Origin: a virus | Virus record (IMG/VR): IMGVR_UViG_3300015208_000004 | Coordinates: 1 to 20,968 of that record | Direction: 5' to 3' (one strand) | DNA: 20,968 nt | Shown: positions 1 to 6,034 of the stretch, in pieces | How positions within the stretch are numbered: position 1 is the first letter of the stretch | Layout: each line of letters begins with the position of its first letter | The notes under the pieces: model-generated | Databases searched by the model: none | Told to the model about the DNA's origin: nothing | Seen by the model: the letters and a program-made list of their open reading frames with translations, nothing else | Made by a program: the position numbers and the translations under genes

Positions 1-192
1 GGTGACGACAGACGGCGGTACGTCGAGTACGACGCCGGGGAAACAGACGGCGGCGTAAGCGGTGTCGGAGAACAGCGCGCAGAACGACGCGCCGTCGTCC
101 CCAGCGTAAGACGCCAGGCGGTCCACGATGACACCGACGGCGGCGGATTGCCCGCAGTCGGTGGCTACGCATCCCGTGAGGGAGTATTTCAC
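1..192 (-). CDS. Hypothetical protein, 3' part beyond window edge
   Basis: The reading frame is open from a GTG at 192 down to base 1, giving 64 codons with no stop, so the C-terminus lies outside the window. The GTG overlaps the TGA of the upstream gene in a GTGA, which is why I chose this start and why translation is probably coupled. The visible part begins MKYSLTGCVATDCGQ and is rich in small and hydrophobic residues with several cysteines. I recognise no domain. It is the most promoter-distal gene seen of the leftward operon, so an early, accessory phage role is likely but unproven. Confidence 0.55.
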   Translation of the reverse strand, partial: MKYSLTGCVATDCGQSAAVGVIVDRLASYAGDDGASFCALFSDTAYAAVCFPGVVLDVPPSVVT

Positions 193-485
193 AGTTGGTC
201 CGCCTTGGAGTGTTTACGGATGTCTGCGAGTGTCACGCCGGACTGTAACATCAGGTCGATGACGGCGTCGACCGGGCTGTAGAGCGCGGCCGTCACGTCG
301 GATTCGTGACAGAAGTAAGCGTACTGGCCTTGAGCGTCGCACTGGCAGATAACAAAGTGGTGGCCGGTGATCGGAGCGTACCCGCGAAAGAGTACAATCC
401 ACCCCTTGCACAAGAGTCCCGTATTCCGAATGCCTTGCCAGCATTTCACGTCGGTAGTCAGCGTCCCGAGTTTGAGTCCAGTCAT
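189..485 (-). CDS. Small hypothetical phage protein (98 aa)
   Basis: This 98-residue ORF starts at ATG 485 and ends in a TGA that overlaps the GTG start of the next leftward gene. It has five cysteines and a mixed alpha/beta composition, with residues around 40-58 (HHFVICQCDAQGQYAYF) looking like two short strands. No family is recognised. The start is supported by GGAG about 7 nt upstream on the minus strand. That GGAG is the last unit of a four-copy GGAGAC tandem repeat, so several Shine-Dalgarno-like sequences stand in line before the start. It belongs to the leftward early operon and its function is unknown. Confidence 0.6.
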   Translation of the reverse strand: MTGLKLGTLTTDVKCWQGIRNTGLLCKGWIVLFRGYAPITGHHFVICQCDAQGQYAYFCHESDVTAALYSPVDAVIDLMLQSGVTLADIRKHSKADQL

Positions 486-490
486 GTCGC

Positions 491-514
491 GTCTCCGTCT
501 CCGTCTCCGTCTCC
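491..514. repeat. Hexanucleotide tandem repeat (GTCTCC)x4 before a start codon
   Basis: Four perfect tandem copies of GTCTCC (GGAGAC on the minus strand) end a few bases from the ATG at 485. Each copy carries GGAG, so the array is also a row of ribosome-binding-site-like words. Change in copy number by slippage would alter spacing but not the reading frame of the gene. Confidence 0.8.
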
Positions 515-539
515 GGGTGTGGGGTGTGATCGAAACGCC

Positions 540-566
540 GGGGCACTTGCAGACTGCAAGTGCCCC
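540..566. repeat. 27-bp perfect inverted repeat containing a copy of the dispersed palindrome
   Basis: Two 13-bp arms around a single central base form a perfect palindrome in the gap between two leftward genes. Its core at 546-560 is an exact copy of the dispersed word (CTTGCAGACTGCAAG), extended on both sides by complementary GGGGCA/TGCCCC. Transcribed, it would be a very stable hairpin, but no T-run follows on the minus strand, so an intrinsic terminator is not established. It is the longest perfect extension of any copy in the window. Confidence 0.85.
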
Positions 567-584
567 GGTGTCGCGTGGCGAACG

Positions 585-791
585 CTAGATGTCTTCGTTG
601 ATCTGGAACTCGTCGGGCAGCAGGTCGATCAGCGTCTCGAAGCAATCGACTTCGGTCAGCACGTCGTTTTCGCGCGCCTTCCGAGCCTTATTTTCGTACC
701 CCTTCAAGTACGCGGCGCGAGCCTTGACGGCGTCCTCGGCCTTGATGAAGAAAAGGGGTTCGTCTTGGTGCTTCGTGTAGAACAGTTTCAT
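585..791 (-). CDS. Small hypothetical protein (68 aa)
   Basis: This is a 68-residue protein starting MKLFYTKHQDEPLFF and ending in an acidic tail (DEFQINEDI). I chose ATG 791 because it overlaps the TGA of the gene before it in an ATGA; the same frame is open further upstream, but that part shadows the other gene. A short beta-like N-terminus is followed by a Lys/Ala/Arg-rich helical middle (about residues 18-45) and an acidic C-terminus, as in many small phage accessory proteins. No family is recognised. A copy of the dispersed palindrome with one mismatch lies at 803-817, inside the 3' end of the preceding gene and just upstream of this start. Confidence 0.6.
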   Translation of the reverse strand: MKLFYTKHQDEPLFFIKAEDAVKARAAYLKGYENKARKARENDVLTEVDCFETLIDLLPDEFQINEDI

Positions 792-1138
792 GCGGTCACC
801 GTCTTGTAGGATGCAAATGCGGCGTAAAACAGGTCTTTGTACGTCGGGTAGCGGAAACACCACGACTGGTAATCGAACACCGGCACGGTGTCGGGGACTT
901 CCAGTTGCTTGCCATCGTCGGACAAGCGGAGCATCAATTTCATCATGCGGCCGTAGACGTAGTCGGCGTAGAAAGCGTTGCCGTTGAGGGCGCGGACGGC
1001 AAGCACGATTTCGGCTTTCGTCGCGTTGTTGCGGGACTGCATGAGGCCCATACCGACGACGTGGCTGGCTTGATAGGCGAGCCAAAACATCTCTTCGACG
1101 ACCGACTTCATGTCGGTCAAGGCGGCGTCGATCTTCAT
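788..1138 (-). CDS. Hypothetical protein (116 aa)
   Basis: The protein is 116 residues from ATG 1138 (MKIDAALTDMKSVVEE). The frame is open further up to a GTG at 1177, but ATG 1138 has AAGAG about 7 nt upstream, whereas the GTG sits inside a copy of the dispersed palindrome (1171-1185), so I prefer the shorter form. The sequence looks mostly helical, with a hydrophobic, Met-rich segment around residues 15-35 (MFWLAYQASHVVGMGLM) and an aromatic-rich C-terminal third (FDYQSWCFRYPTYKDLFYAAF). No known domain is recognised. It is translationally coupled (ATGA) to the 68-residue gene that follows. A 320-bp gene-free gap precedes it, so it may have its own promoter there. Confidence 0.55.
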   Translation of the reverse strand: MKIDAALTDMKSVVEEMFWLAYQASHVVGMGLMQSRNNATKAEIVLAVRALNGNAFYADYVYGRMMKLMLRLSDDGKQLEVPDTVPVFDYQSWCFRYPTYKDLFYAAFASYKTVTA

Positions 1139-1185
1139 GTTGTACTCTTGTGGTGTCGGGCGGTGCGGAAGTTGCACGCTGCAAC

Positions 1186-1504
1186 TCCTCGCGGTTGTTG
1201 ATTAGAACCCTAATTGTCAAAGATCGGAACGACTGTATGACGTTCGCTTCCGGCCGACGGCGGGCGGGTGCGGGGGCGCTTCCTGCCCCGTCCCGCGCCG
1301 CCCTCGGCCGGTCGCCCCGCGTTAGTAGCGGTCAGTCCAGTCTATCCGATACGTCGCGTATCCGCTAGCTAATTCCGACGCAGAAGATAGATTTTAATAT
1401 CTCCATACGCATATAATGACGAACGTCAGGCATATAGTGATACCTTGTATCCTATACGCCTGACGTTAAGTTGTTGCCTGCAATGTTTGACGGGCCGGGG
1501 CGGC
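1186..1504. other. Gene-free gap with structured AT-rich segment
   Basis: No convincing coding frame was found in this 319-bp stretch between two leftward genes. The half nearer 1186 is GC-rich. The half from about 1340 is AT-rich and full of symmetry: GATACG-TCG-CGTATC at 1348-1362, a GCTAGC, the 46-bp hairpin at 1422-1467, and a one-mismatch copy of the dispersed palindrome at 1470-1484. It probably holds the terminator of the 246-residue gene and the promoter of the 116-residue gene, but no promoter stands out clearly enough to call. Confidence 0.6.
1422..1467. repeat. 46-bp near-perfect inverted repeat (hairpin/cruciform)
   Basis: Left arm AACGTCAGGCATATAG (1422-1437) is matched by CTATACGCCTGACGTT (1452-1467) with one mismatch. 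Inside it a second pair, GATAC (1439-1443) and GTATC (1447-1451), closes on a 3-nt CTT loop, with only a one-base bulge between the two. The whole element can fold as a single long stem. It lies 38 bp past the stop of the leftward 246-residue gene, where a transcription terminator, RNA-processing site or operator would fit. No clear U-tract follows on the minus strand. Confidence 0.8.
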
Positions 1505-2245
1505 TTACGTCACGCCGCCCAACTGCTCCACCATCGCCATCGTGTCGGTGTGCCCTTCGACGCAGATGTTAAACGCCTTGATGAAGTCCTGAGACTTCAT
1601 GAGCGCGACCAGGGTCTTGATCAGGTCGGGCGTCGTCGTCTCGGCCGTGGCGGTGGCGACGTAGTACGCCTTCTTGCTGGCCTTCCCCGTTTCGGTGTGG
1701 TAGCCGGCGGTGAACGTCAGGAAGTTGTAGGCCGCAAGCCCGCTTTTCGTGAGCGCGGCGAGCTTCTTGTCCTTGGGGTCGAGCGCCGCGAGGGCTTCGT
1801 ACGCGGACTTGAGCAACTGGCACTTGCCGGACTTGAGGCGCATACGGGCGGGGCGGACGGTCGTCGGCGTGTCGCCGTCGCCCTCGAACACGCACAACAC
1901 GACGCTGTCGATCACTTCGCGCGCCCCCTTCGGAGCCTGTTGCGTAATCGGGAAGCACTGGGTGTAATTGCCCTGCATGTCCGCTTCGGCGTGATACTGC
2001 GCGTAGTACGGCGTCATCAGGAAGGTGAACGGTTGCAACTTCAAGATCGTCGTACCGTCCACGAAGACGGGCGTGCCTTCGTTGCACGGCGACTTGCCGA
2101 AAACGGCTTGGATGGCCGGGAAGTTGCGCGCCTGAACGTGCGGGTGTTGGACGTACGCGCCCTTGATGACGCTGACCTGCACCATCGGGGCCAGGACGTT
2201 GTTGGACGGGACGGCGAGGACGGCGGGTTCGTTGGAGTTCGACAT
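1505..2245 (-). CDS. Unrecognised early protein (246 aa)
   Basis: This 246-residue protein starts MSNSNEPAVLAVPSNN at ATG 2245, with only a weak purine stretch (GAAAG) upstream. It reads as a soluble, beta-rich protein in its first 130 residues and more helical afterwards, with a Lys-rich stretch at about 155-166. There is no signal peptide or membrane segment. I do not recognise the family. Its place in the operon, downstream of a helicase and a RecB/Cas4-type nuclease, would suit a single-strand-binding or annealing protein, but this rests on position only. A near-copy of the dispersed palindrome (1724-1738) lies inside it, and a two-mismatch copy fills part of the gap before its start. Confidence 0.6.
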   Translation of the reverse strand: MSNSNEPAVLAVPSNNVLAPMVQVSVIKGAYVQHPHVQARNFPAIQAVFGKSPCNEGTPVFVDGTTILKLQPFTFLMTPYYAQYHAEADMQGNYTQCFPITQQAPKGAREVIDSVVLCVFEGDGDTPTTVRPARMRLKSGKCQLLKSAYEALAALDPKDKKLAALTKSGLAAYNFLTFTAGYHTETGKASKKAYYVATATAETTTPDLIKTLVALMKSQDFIKAFNICVEGHTDTMAMVEQLGGVT

Positions 2246-2266
2246 TTGAGGTTCGCTTTCTAGTTC

Positions 2267-2281
2267 GGTGTAGGGTACAAG
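2267..2281. repeat. Degenerate copy of the dispersed palindrome abutting a stop codon
   Basis: GGTGTAGGGTACAAG differs from the consensus at two core positions. It lies in the 36-bp gap between two leftward genes and touches the stop codon (TAA, 2282-2284 on the minus strand) of the 69-residue gene, just as the exact copy at 2492-2506 touches the stop of the nuclease gene. Confidence 0.45.
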
Positions 2282-2491
2282 TTAAGAGCGAGTGATCGGT
2301 TCGGCATTCAACGTCTTGGGCGGCACTAACGCAGTCATAGCAAACGGGATCGGTTGCGTCTCTAAGAGCGCGACCACGAAGGCGGTTTTAATTCTGAGCA
2401 GATCGACGACGGCGGTCAAGTTCTGTGCCCGGTACGCCGCGTTGAGTGCCGAGGTCAGGTCTTGCCTGAGTTCTGCGTGTGCGTCCCACAT
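2282..2491 (-). CDS. Small helical hypothetical protein (69 aa)
   Basis: The 69-residue product (start MWDAHAELRQDLTSALNAAY) looks almost wholly helical in its first 45 residues, with regular Ala/Leu spacing that could form a short helical hairpin. The last 20 residues are Pro-rich. No family is recognised. The ATG at 2491 is separated from the TAA of the nuclease gene by exactly 15 bases, and those 15 bases are one full copy of the dispersed palindrome (2492-2506). There is therefore no Shine-Dalgarno in the gap, and translation probably depends on ribosomes arriving from the nuclease gene. Confidence 0.55.
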   Translation of the reverse strand: MWDAHAELRQDLTSALNAAYRAQNLTAVVDLLRIKTAFVVALLETQPIPFAMTALVPPKTLNAEPITRS

Positions 2492-2506
2492 GTTGCAGCC
2501 TGCAAG
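2492..2506. repeat. Dispersed palindrome copy filling an entire intergenic gap
   Basis: GTTGCAGCCTGCAAG is an exact match to the dispersed word. It occupies precisely the space between the stop codon of the leftward nuclease gene (2507-2509) and the start codon of the next gene (2489-2491). Confidence 0.85.
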
Positions 2507-3310
2507 TTAAAGGGTAAAAAGGGGCTTCATGACTTTCGCCTTCGTCGCGTTCGCGTTCACGACGTGACCGCCGCCGGTGCAGCGTGGGAAAGTTAGGTTA
2601 CAGTAGGTGCAGCCGGTTCCGGGCGTCGCCGGTTTGCGGCCTTGATGAATGTCGATCAGTCTCGACATGACTTCGGTCATGGTCGCCGTGCGCGACGCGG
2701 GCGTCAGCGGCACGTCCCACAGTGTTTTTGACCGGACGTGATTGATCCGCACGTCGGGGGCGATGCCGGACAAGGACTCGACGATTGTCGCGTACAAGGC
2801 GAGTTGTGCCCAGTGCGCGATAATCATGGTGTCGCCGGACGGTCGCCCCGTCTTGTGGTCGCACACGACGTACTTCACCCCCTTTTCGATTTTGTGTCGG
2901 TAGGCTTTCTTTTCGATTTTCGCGGCTTCTGTCGCGTCGGCGACATAAACAAGGTCAAGGGTGCCGGAAAAAAGAAAGCGGTAGTGGTCACGGACGGCTT
3001 CGACCGTGATGTTTTCTTCGACGAGGACCGCGCCTTGGGGCGCGTAGCTTTTGTAGTCCTCGAACATAGCTTTCGCTGCGGTCGGGTCGCCGAGGGCGTA
3101 CTTGCGGGCTGCAAGTTTCAGGGCGACTTCGGTGGACTGTTTGCGGTGGTGGGCGGCGGCGAGGGCGTGAAAGATGTTGCCCGTGTCCGCCGCCGCGTTC
3201 GACGCCGCGTTTCCGAGTTCGTCCACGCGGCACCGCTCCATGTAGTGTAAAGGGCACTGGAGAAGGTACGGCAGGTTACTACCGCGCGCCTTAATCGTGA
3301 TCGGTGTCAT
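2507..3310 (-). CDS. PD-(D/E)XK exonuclease with Fe-S cluster, Cas4/RecB type
   Basis: The protein (267 aa) carries the motifs of the RecB/Cas4-like PD-(D/E)XK nucleases: GNIFHAL with His48, GTLDLV with Asp119, DHKTG with Asp151 and Lys153, and QLALYA (Gln169, Tyr173). Cys19 or Cys27 near the N-terminus together with Cys234, Cys237 and Cys244 near the C-terminus (CTYC-x6-C) match the four-cysteine 4Fe-4S layout of Cas4 and AddB-type nucleases. The known family role is resection of DNA ends for recombination, repair or phage replication. The start ATG 3310 lies 20 nt inside the upstream gene, implying coupling. A helicase sits two genes upstream, so the two probably work as a helicase-nuclease pair. 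Cas4-like identity is firm; the exact biological role is inferred. Confidence 0.85.
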   Translation of the reverse strand: MTPITIKARGSNLPYLLQCPLHYMERCRVDELGNAASNAAADTGNIFHALAAAHHRKQSTEVALKLAARKYALGDPTAAKAMFEDYKSYAPQGAVLVEENITVEAVRDHYRFLFSGTLDLVYVADATEAAKIEKKAYRHKIEKGVKYVVCDHKTGRPSGDTMIIAHWAQLALYATIVESLSGIAPDVRINHVRSKTLWDVPLTPASRTATMTEVMSRLIDIHQGRKPATPGTGCTYCNLTFPRCTGGGHVVNANATKAKVMKPLFTL

Positions 3311-3659
3311 GGTCGGCCCGCCAGTGTTCTAGAGTGGAAGCCTTGACGCATTTGATGGAGTCGTCGGGGCATCGAATGAAGACTCTCATGGTCGTCGGCG
3401 TAGCCAAGATGACGAAGGATTTGCCCGGAATGAACTTGCAGGCGACAACGTCGTTCGGGCCGAACACGGTAAACGACCAGCGGTCCAGGTTGTCGGCGTG
3501 CGCGTCTAACGTCAGGCCGTCGGGGTACTCGATTGTGTACCGGGCTTTGCCCCCGTACCGGGTGACCGCCCGCACGGTCGCCACGCCCCGGCAATGTTTG
3601 TAGACTACAACGTCTCCGGTAGCGAAGACCGGGGGTGTGTCGTGCAGTAGTTTGCCCAC
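3291..3659 (-). CDS. Small protein with two tandem SH3-like repeats (122 aa)
   Basis: I chose GTG 3659, which has GAAGG about 10 nt upstream; the frame is also open to a GTG at 3683, adding eight residues. The protein is an internal duplication: a first copy with GDVVVYK, then YPDG, then a terminal NLDRW; and a second with NDVVACK, then CPDDS, then a terminal TLEHW. Each copy looks like a five-strand SH3/KOW/Tudor-like barrel of about 50 residues, a fold often used to bind nucleic acid or protein. No specific family is recognised. The 3' end overlaps the nuclease start by 20 nt. Each half contains one copy of the dispersed DNA palindrome, both at the equivalent VV-x-(C/Y)-K codons. Confidence 0.6.
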   Translation of the reverse strand: MGKLLHDTPPVFATGDVVVYKHCRGVATVRAVTRYGGKARYTIEYPDGLTLDAHADNLDRWSFTVFGPNDVVACKFIPGKSFVILATPTTMRVFIRCPDDSIKCVKASTLEHWRADHDTDHD

Positions 3660-3783
3660 AAGACGCCGCCTTCGTGGTTGCACAGGTTACTCAAAGCGTT
3701 CGTGCCGCCGAAATGGTGGCGCGATAAGTGGCGTCGTTCCCGTCGGTGAGCCGAGTCACCACGATTGCGTACCTGTTAATCAA

Positions 3784-3798
3784 TTTGCAGGCTACAAG
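3784..3798. repeat. Dispersed palindrome copy, intergenic
   Basis: TTTGCAGGCTACAAG exactly matches the 13-bp core. It lies 12 bp past the stop codon of the leftward helicase gene, in the 150-bp gap before the SH3-like-repeat gene. Nothing else was recognised in that gap. Confidence 0.8.
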
Positions 3799-3810
3799 TC
3801 GCCCGAGTCG

Positions 3811-5385
3811 TCATAGCGTTGCCCCGATGTCGGAAAGGGCGGGCAGGATGGCGAAGCGGCGGTTAGTCACTTCTTGCGTCTCGTCGAGGCCAAACTGGCG
3901 GGCACTCCGGTCCCACCACGATTTTTGACCGGGGGTCAGCGGTTTCGCCGGCGAAGCGCCGTACCCGACGAAGTTCTCCGGCGGCGGCACGGCGACCCAT
4001 TTGCCGTAGGTGAAGCCTTTCGCGCCGTACTGGTTCACGATTTCGTTACGCTTGTCGTCGCGGCGCAACCACACGACTTGCGACTTGCACGGGTGCAGCA
4101 GGCAGATGAAGGCGACCCGGTCGCCGTCCGGCCCGCCCGCGCGCCCCTCAACGTTGTAGAATGCACACGTCAACCCGTTGGTGAGGCGAACGGTGTCGGC
4201 GCGCAGTTTGCCCAGGGATTCCAAGCCGATGGCCCGGCGGATGGAGCGGCCGGACGGCGTCGGGAAGGCTTGCTGCGCGAGGGCGACGTAGGCGTCCGGG
4301 ATGCAGCCTTCGAGCAGGTAGGCGTGGCGTTCGAGGTTGCGGTTGGTGCAGACGTACTGCGGGTACTCGGTGGACGTGCCAGGGGCGACGGGCCGCATCT
4401 GGCGGCCGACGCGCTGGACCCACAAGCGCGGGCTGAGCGTCGGGGCCAAGTCGAGGTAGAAGCGCAAGGGCAGGTCTACGCCTTCGCTGACGATGTTGAT
4501 GTGGATTAGCACGCACTTGCAGGCGACAACGTCGGCGAACGTCGCGTTGCGGTCGGCGCGGGAAGACTCCGCGTTGACGATGCGGGCGGGCACCATGCAG
4601 ATGCGCTCGATGGCTTCCGCCATGTACTTCGCTTGTTCGATGCCGCACACGCCGACGACAATCGGGGCCACGATCCGGGGGCCGGCGGGCGATGGGACGA
4701 CCCAGCCGCGCCGCAGTAAGATGTCGGCCGCGTCGTCGGTTTTGAGGCTGTACTGACTCGTCGTCGCGCTGATGCTAAAGTCGCCGCCGGTCGCGGTGAT
4801 TTGGTCGTCGTCAACGAGCGGCTCGACGTGGCACGCCGGAATGCGGATGAGGCCGTGAATCGCCGCGTGCGTGTAAGTCAGGGCGGTGTAAGTGTCGCCC
4901 CAGAACAGTTGCAGTTCCGCGCTCGATTGGGGCGTCCCGCGGTAGGGCGTCGCGGTCAAGCCGACCAGTAAAGTTGTTTCCTGCAACAGCGCGATCACGG
5001 TCTGGTGCGTGTCGTCGATGGCGTGATGCGCCTCGTCGAAGATGATCGCCGGGATGTCGAGTTCGCGCCCCTCCATCATGCGGTTGTGCAGTTTGCGGAC
5101 GGTCCATAAGCGGTCGGCGGGTGCGCCTTTGTCGCGCATGTCGTTCAAGATTTCTTGCGTCGGTGCGACGAAAAGGGTGCCGGGGATCGCGTTCATGATG
5201 CCGAGGGCGATGTAAGACTTTCCCGTTCCGGTCGGGCTGACGATCATCGTCCGCTTGCCGTGCGTGCCGTGCGTGCCGTGCGTGCCGTACGGGGCCGACT
5301 TGTAGACTGCAACCGCGTGGGCAACGGCGGCGGACTGGTGCTGGTGAAGTCTGATCTTGGTGTTGCTTTTGTCTTGCGTCGGCAT
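3811..5385 (-). CDS. SF2 DEAH-type helicase
   Basis: The 524-residue protein has the full set of superfamily 2 helicase motifs: Walker A SPTGTGKS (50-57), Walker B DEAH (117-120), TAT (144-146), a motif V-like IVSEGVD (298-304) and motif VI QRVGRQMRP (324-332). It uses ATP to move on or open DNA, and the layout resembles phage helicases of the RAD25/UvsW/DEAD-like type. The C-terminal 170 residues match nothing I know. ATG 5385 has AAGAAGG about 9 nt upstream. It is the first gene of the leftward operon, with a good -10 box 60 bp upstream, and shares the operon with a Cas4-like nuclease, suggesting a role in replication or recombination. A Gly-Thr-His tandem repeat (about residues 34-43) lies just before the Walker A strand. 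It also holds dispersed-palindrome copies at 4516 and 5299. Confidence 0.88.
   Translation of the reverse strand: MPTQDKSNTKIRLHQHQSAAVAHAVAVYKSAPYGTHGTHGTHGKRTMIVSPTGTGKSYIALGIMNAIPGTLFVAPTQEILNDMRDKGAPADRLWTVRKLHNRMMEGRELDIPAIIFDEAHHAIDDTHQTVIALLQETTLLVGLTATPYRGTPQSSAELQLFWGDTYTALTYTHAAIHGLIRIPACHVEPLVDDDQITATGGDFSISATTSQYSLKTDDAADILLRRGWVVPSPAGPRIVAPIVVGVCGIEQAKYMAEAIERICMVPARIVNAESSRADRNATFADVVACKCVLIHINIVSEGVDLPLRFYLDLAPTLSPRLWVQRVGRQMRPVAPGTSTEYPQYVCTNRNLERHAYLLEGCIPDAYVALAQQAFPTPSGRSIRRAIGLESLGKLRADTVRLTNGLTCAFYNVEGRAGGPDGDRVAFICLLHPCKSQVVWLRRDDKRNEIVNQYGAKGFTYGKWVAVPPPENFVGYGASPAKPLTPGQKSWWDRSARQFGLDETQEVTNRRFAILPALSDIGATL
5256..5288. repeat. 9-bp in-frame tandem repeat in the helicase gene
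   Basis: Three perfect copies of GTGCGTGCC (5260-5286) with partial copies on each side encode a Gly-Thr-His repeat between the N-terminal helix and the Walker A strand of the helicase. The unit is a multiple of three, so copy changes keep the frame. Confidence 0.85.
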
Positions 5386-5446
5386 TATTCTGACCTTCTT
5401 TTAAGACTTTCGCTTCTGCCGGCGCGGGGCGCGGGGCTATGCGGAT

Positions 5447-5452
5447 ATTATA
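5447..5452 (-). promoter_or_regulatory. Candidate leftward promoter -10 box (TATAAT)
   Basis: On the minus strand the sequence reads CCTATAATATCC, a perfect -10 hexamer about 60 bp upstream of the helicase ATG. It sits in the divergent region, facing the leftward operon. No good -35 hexamer is found at 15-18 bp, so it may need an activator or have a non-standard -35. Confidence 0.45.
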
Positions 5453-5509
5453 GGCGTTTTACCGGTTGTGATCGGGTTCGGGGCGAGGAATCGGCGGGAA
5501 ACGCGCTGG

Positions 5510-5890
5510 AGTAACGTAAGTGGCGTGAGGGCATAGGGTTACGTCAAAACGGCGGGTCGGTTCTCCAGTTCTCCAAGGTTTCTCCGGCCGATTGGAGGCG
5601 CGTAAGTCGTGGCGGGTGCGGGGGTTACGTCGATTTTAGGGTCTTCTCCAGAAATCTCTATAGGGCTACTATAAACTATACATTAGATGAGAGATCTATC
5701 ATCTAATGTATAGTTTCCATAGGACTTATAGTCTATATCTGGAGAAAGAGGTAAAAAGCGACGTAAGTCGTTACGGGTCAAGGGGTTACGTTCCTCCAAC
5801 ACTGATGGAGACTGTTGGAGATTTGGAGATTCGACGCCCCGAATTGACGTAAGCCTTGCGCCCGCCACCACTTACGGAATCTCCAGCGTT
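5510..5890. other. Iteron-rich, AT-rich divergent region: candidate origin or cos/packaging site
   Basis: No plausible gene lies here; the short minus-strand ORF at 5683-5871 runs through the inverted repeat and is rejected. The word CGTAA or its complement TTACG appears nine times (near 5515, 5539, 5601, 5625, 5762, 5771, 5786, 5847 and 5872), often as ACGTAAGT or GGTTACGT. TCTCCA/TGGAGA-type words appear about eight times. In the middle is an AT-rich block of some 100 bp with the long inverted repeat at 5673-5716, flanked by TTCTCCAGA (5644-5652) and TCTGGAGAA (5738-5746). Iterons plus an AT-rich unwinding segment are the hallmarks of replication origins. A location just upstream of HNH-TerS-TerL is also where cos sites of HK97-like phages lie. 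I cannot choose between the two. Confidence 0.6.
5673..5716. repeat. Perfect inverted repeat with 18-bp arms
   Basis: AAACTATACATTAGATGA (5673-5690) and TCATCTAATGTATAGTTT (5699-5716) are perfect reverse complements around an 8-bp GAGATCTA centre. The arms are AT-rich in an otherwise GC-rich genome. A weaker outer pair, TTCTCCAGA and TCTGGAGAA, brackets it at 5644-5652 and 5738-5746. It could extrude as a cruciform or bind a dimeric initiator or packaging protein. Confidence 0.9.
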
Positions 5891-5948
5891 TTGCTTCACA
5901 CTGCGCTAACTGCGTAGGTGGGGGCGGCGCGTGGCACGCAATGTTCGT

Positions 5949-5980
5949 TTGACGATATACATATATACGTTGTGTATTAG
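5949..5980 (+). promoter_or_regulatory. Weak candidate rightward promoter
   Basis: TTGACG at 5949-5954 resembles a -35 box and lies in an AT-rich stretch. Possible -10 words are TGTATT (18 bp away) or TATTAG (20 bp away), neither of them good. It would drive the HNH-terminase-capsid operon that starts at 6055. The call rests on location and the -35 match only. Confidence 0.28.
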
Positions 5981-6034
5981 ATAGACGTTAGTGATTACCG
6001 GCTTCGGACGCTGCCGACGCCGCCATAGACGTGA

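Noticed and set aside
1444-1458. Possible extra palindrome copy CTTGTATCCTATACG
   Set aside because: It has three core mismatches and its symmetry is explained by the larger 46-bp hairpin.
1445-2263. 272-residue plus-strand ORF opposite the 246-residue leftward gene
   Set aside because: Its composition is Arg/Val/Gly/His-rich, typical of the antisense frame in GC-rich DNA; the minus-strand frame has normal protein character and fits the operon.
5683-5871. 62-residue ORF on the minus strand in the non-coding region
   Set aside because: It runs through the perfect inverted repeat and the iterated words, has no ribosome-binding site, and its composition matches none of the real genes.
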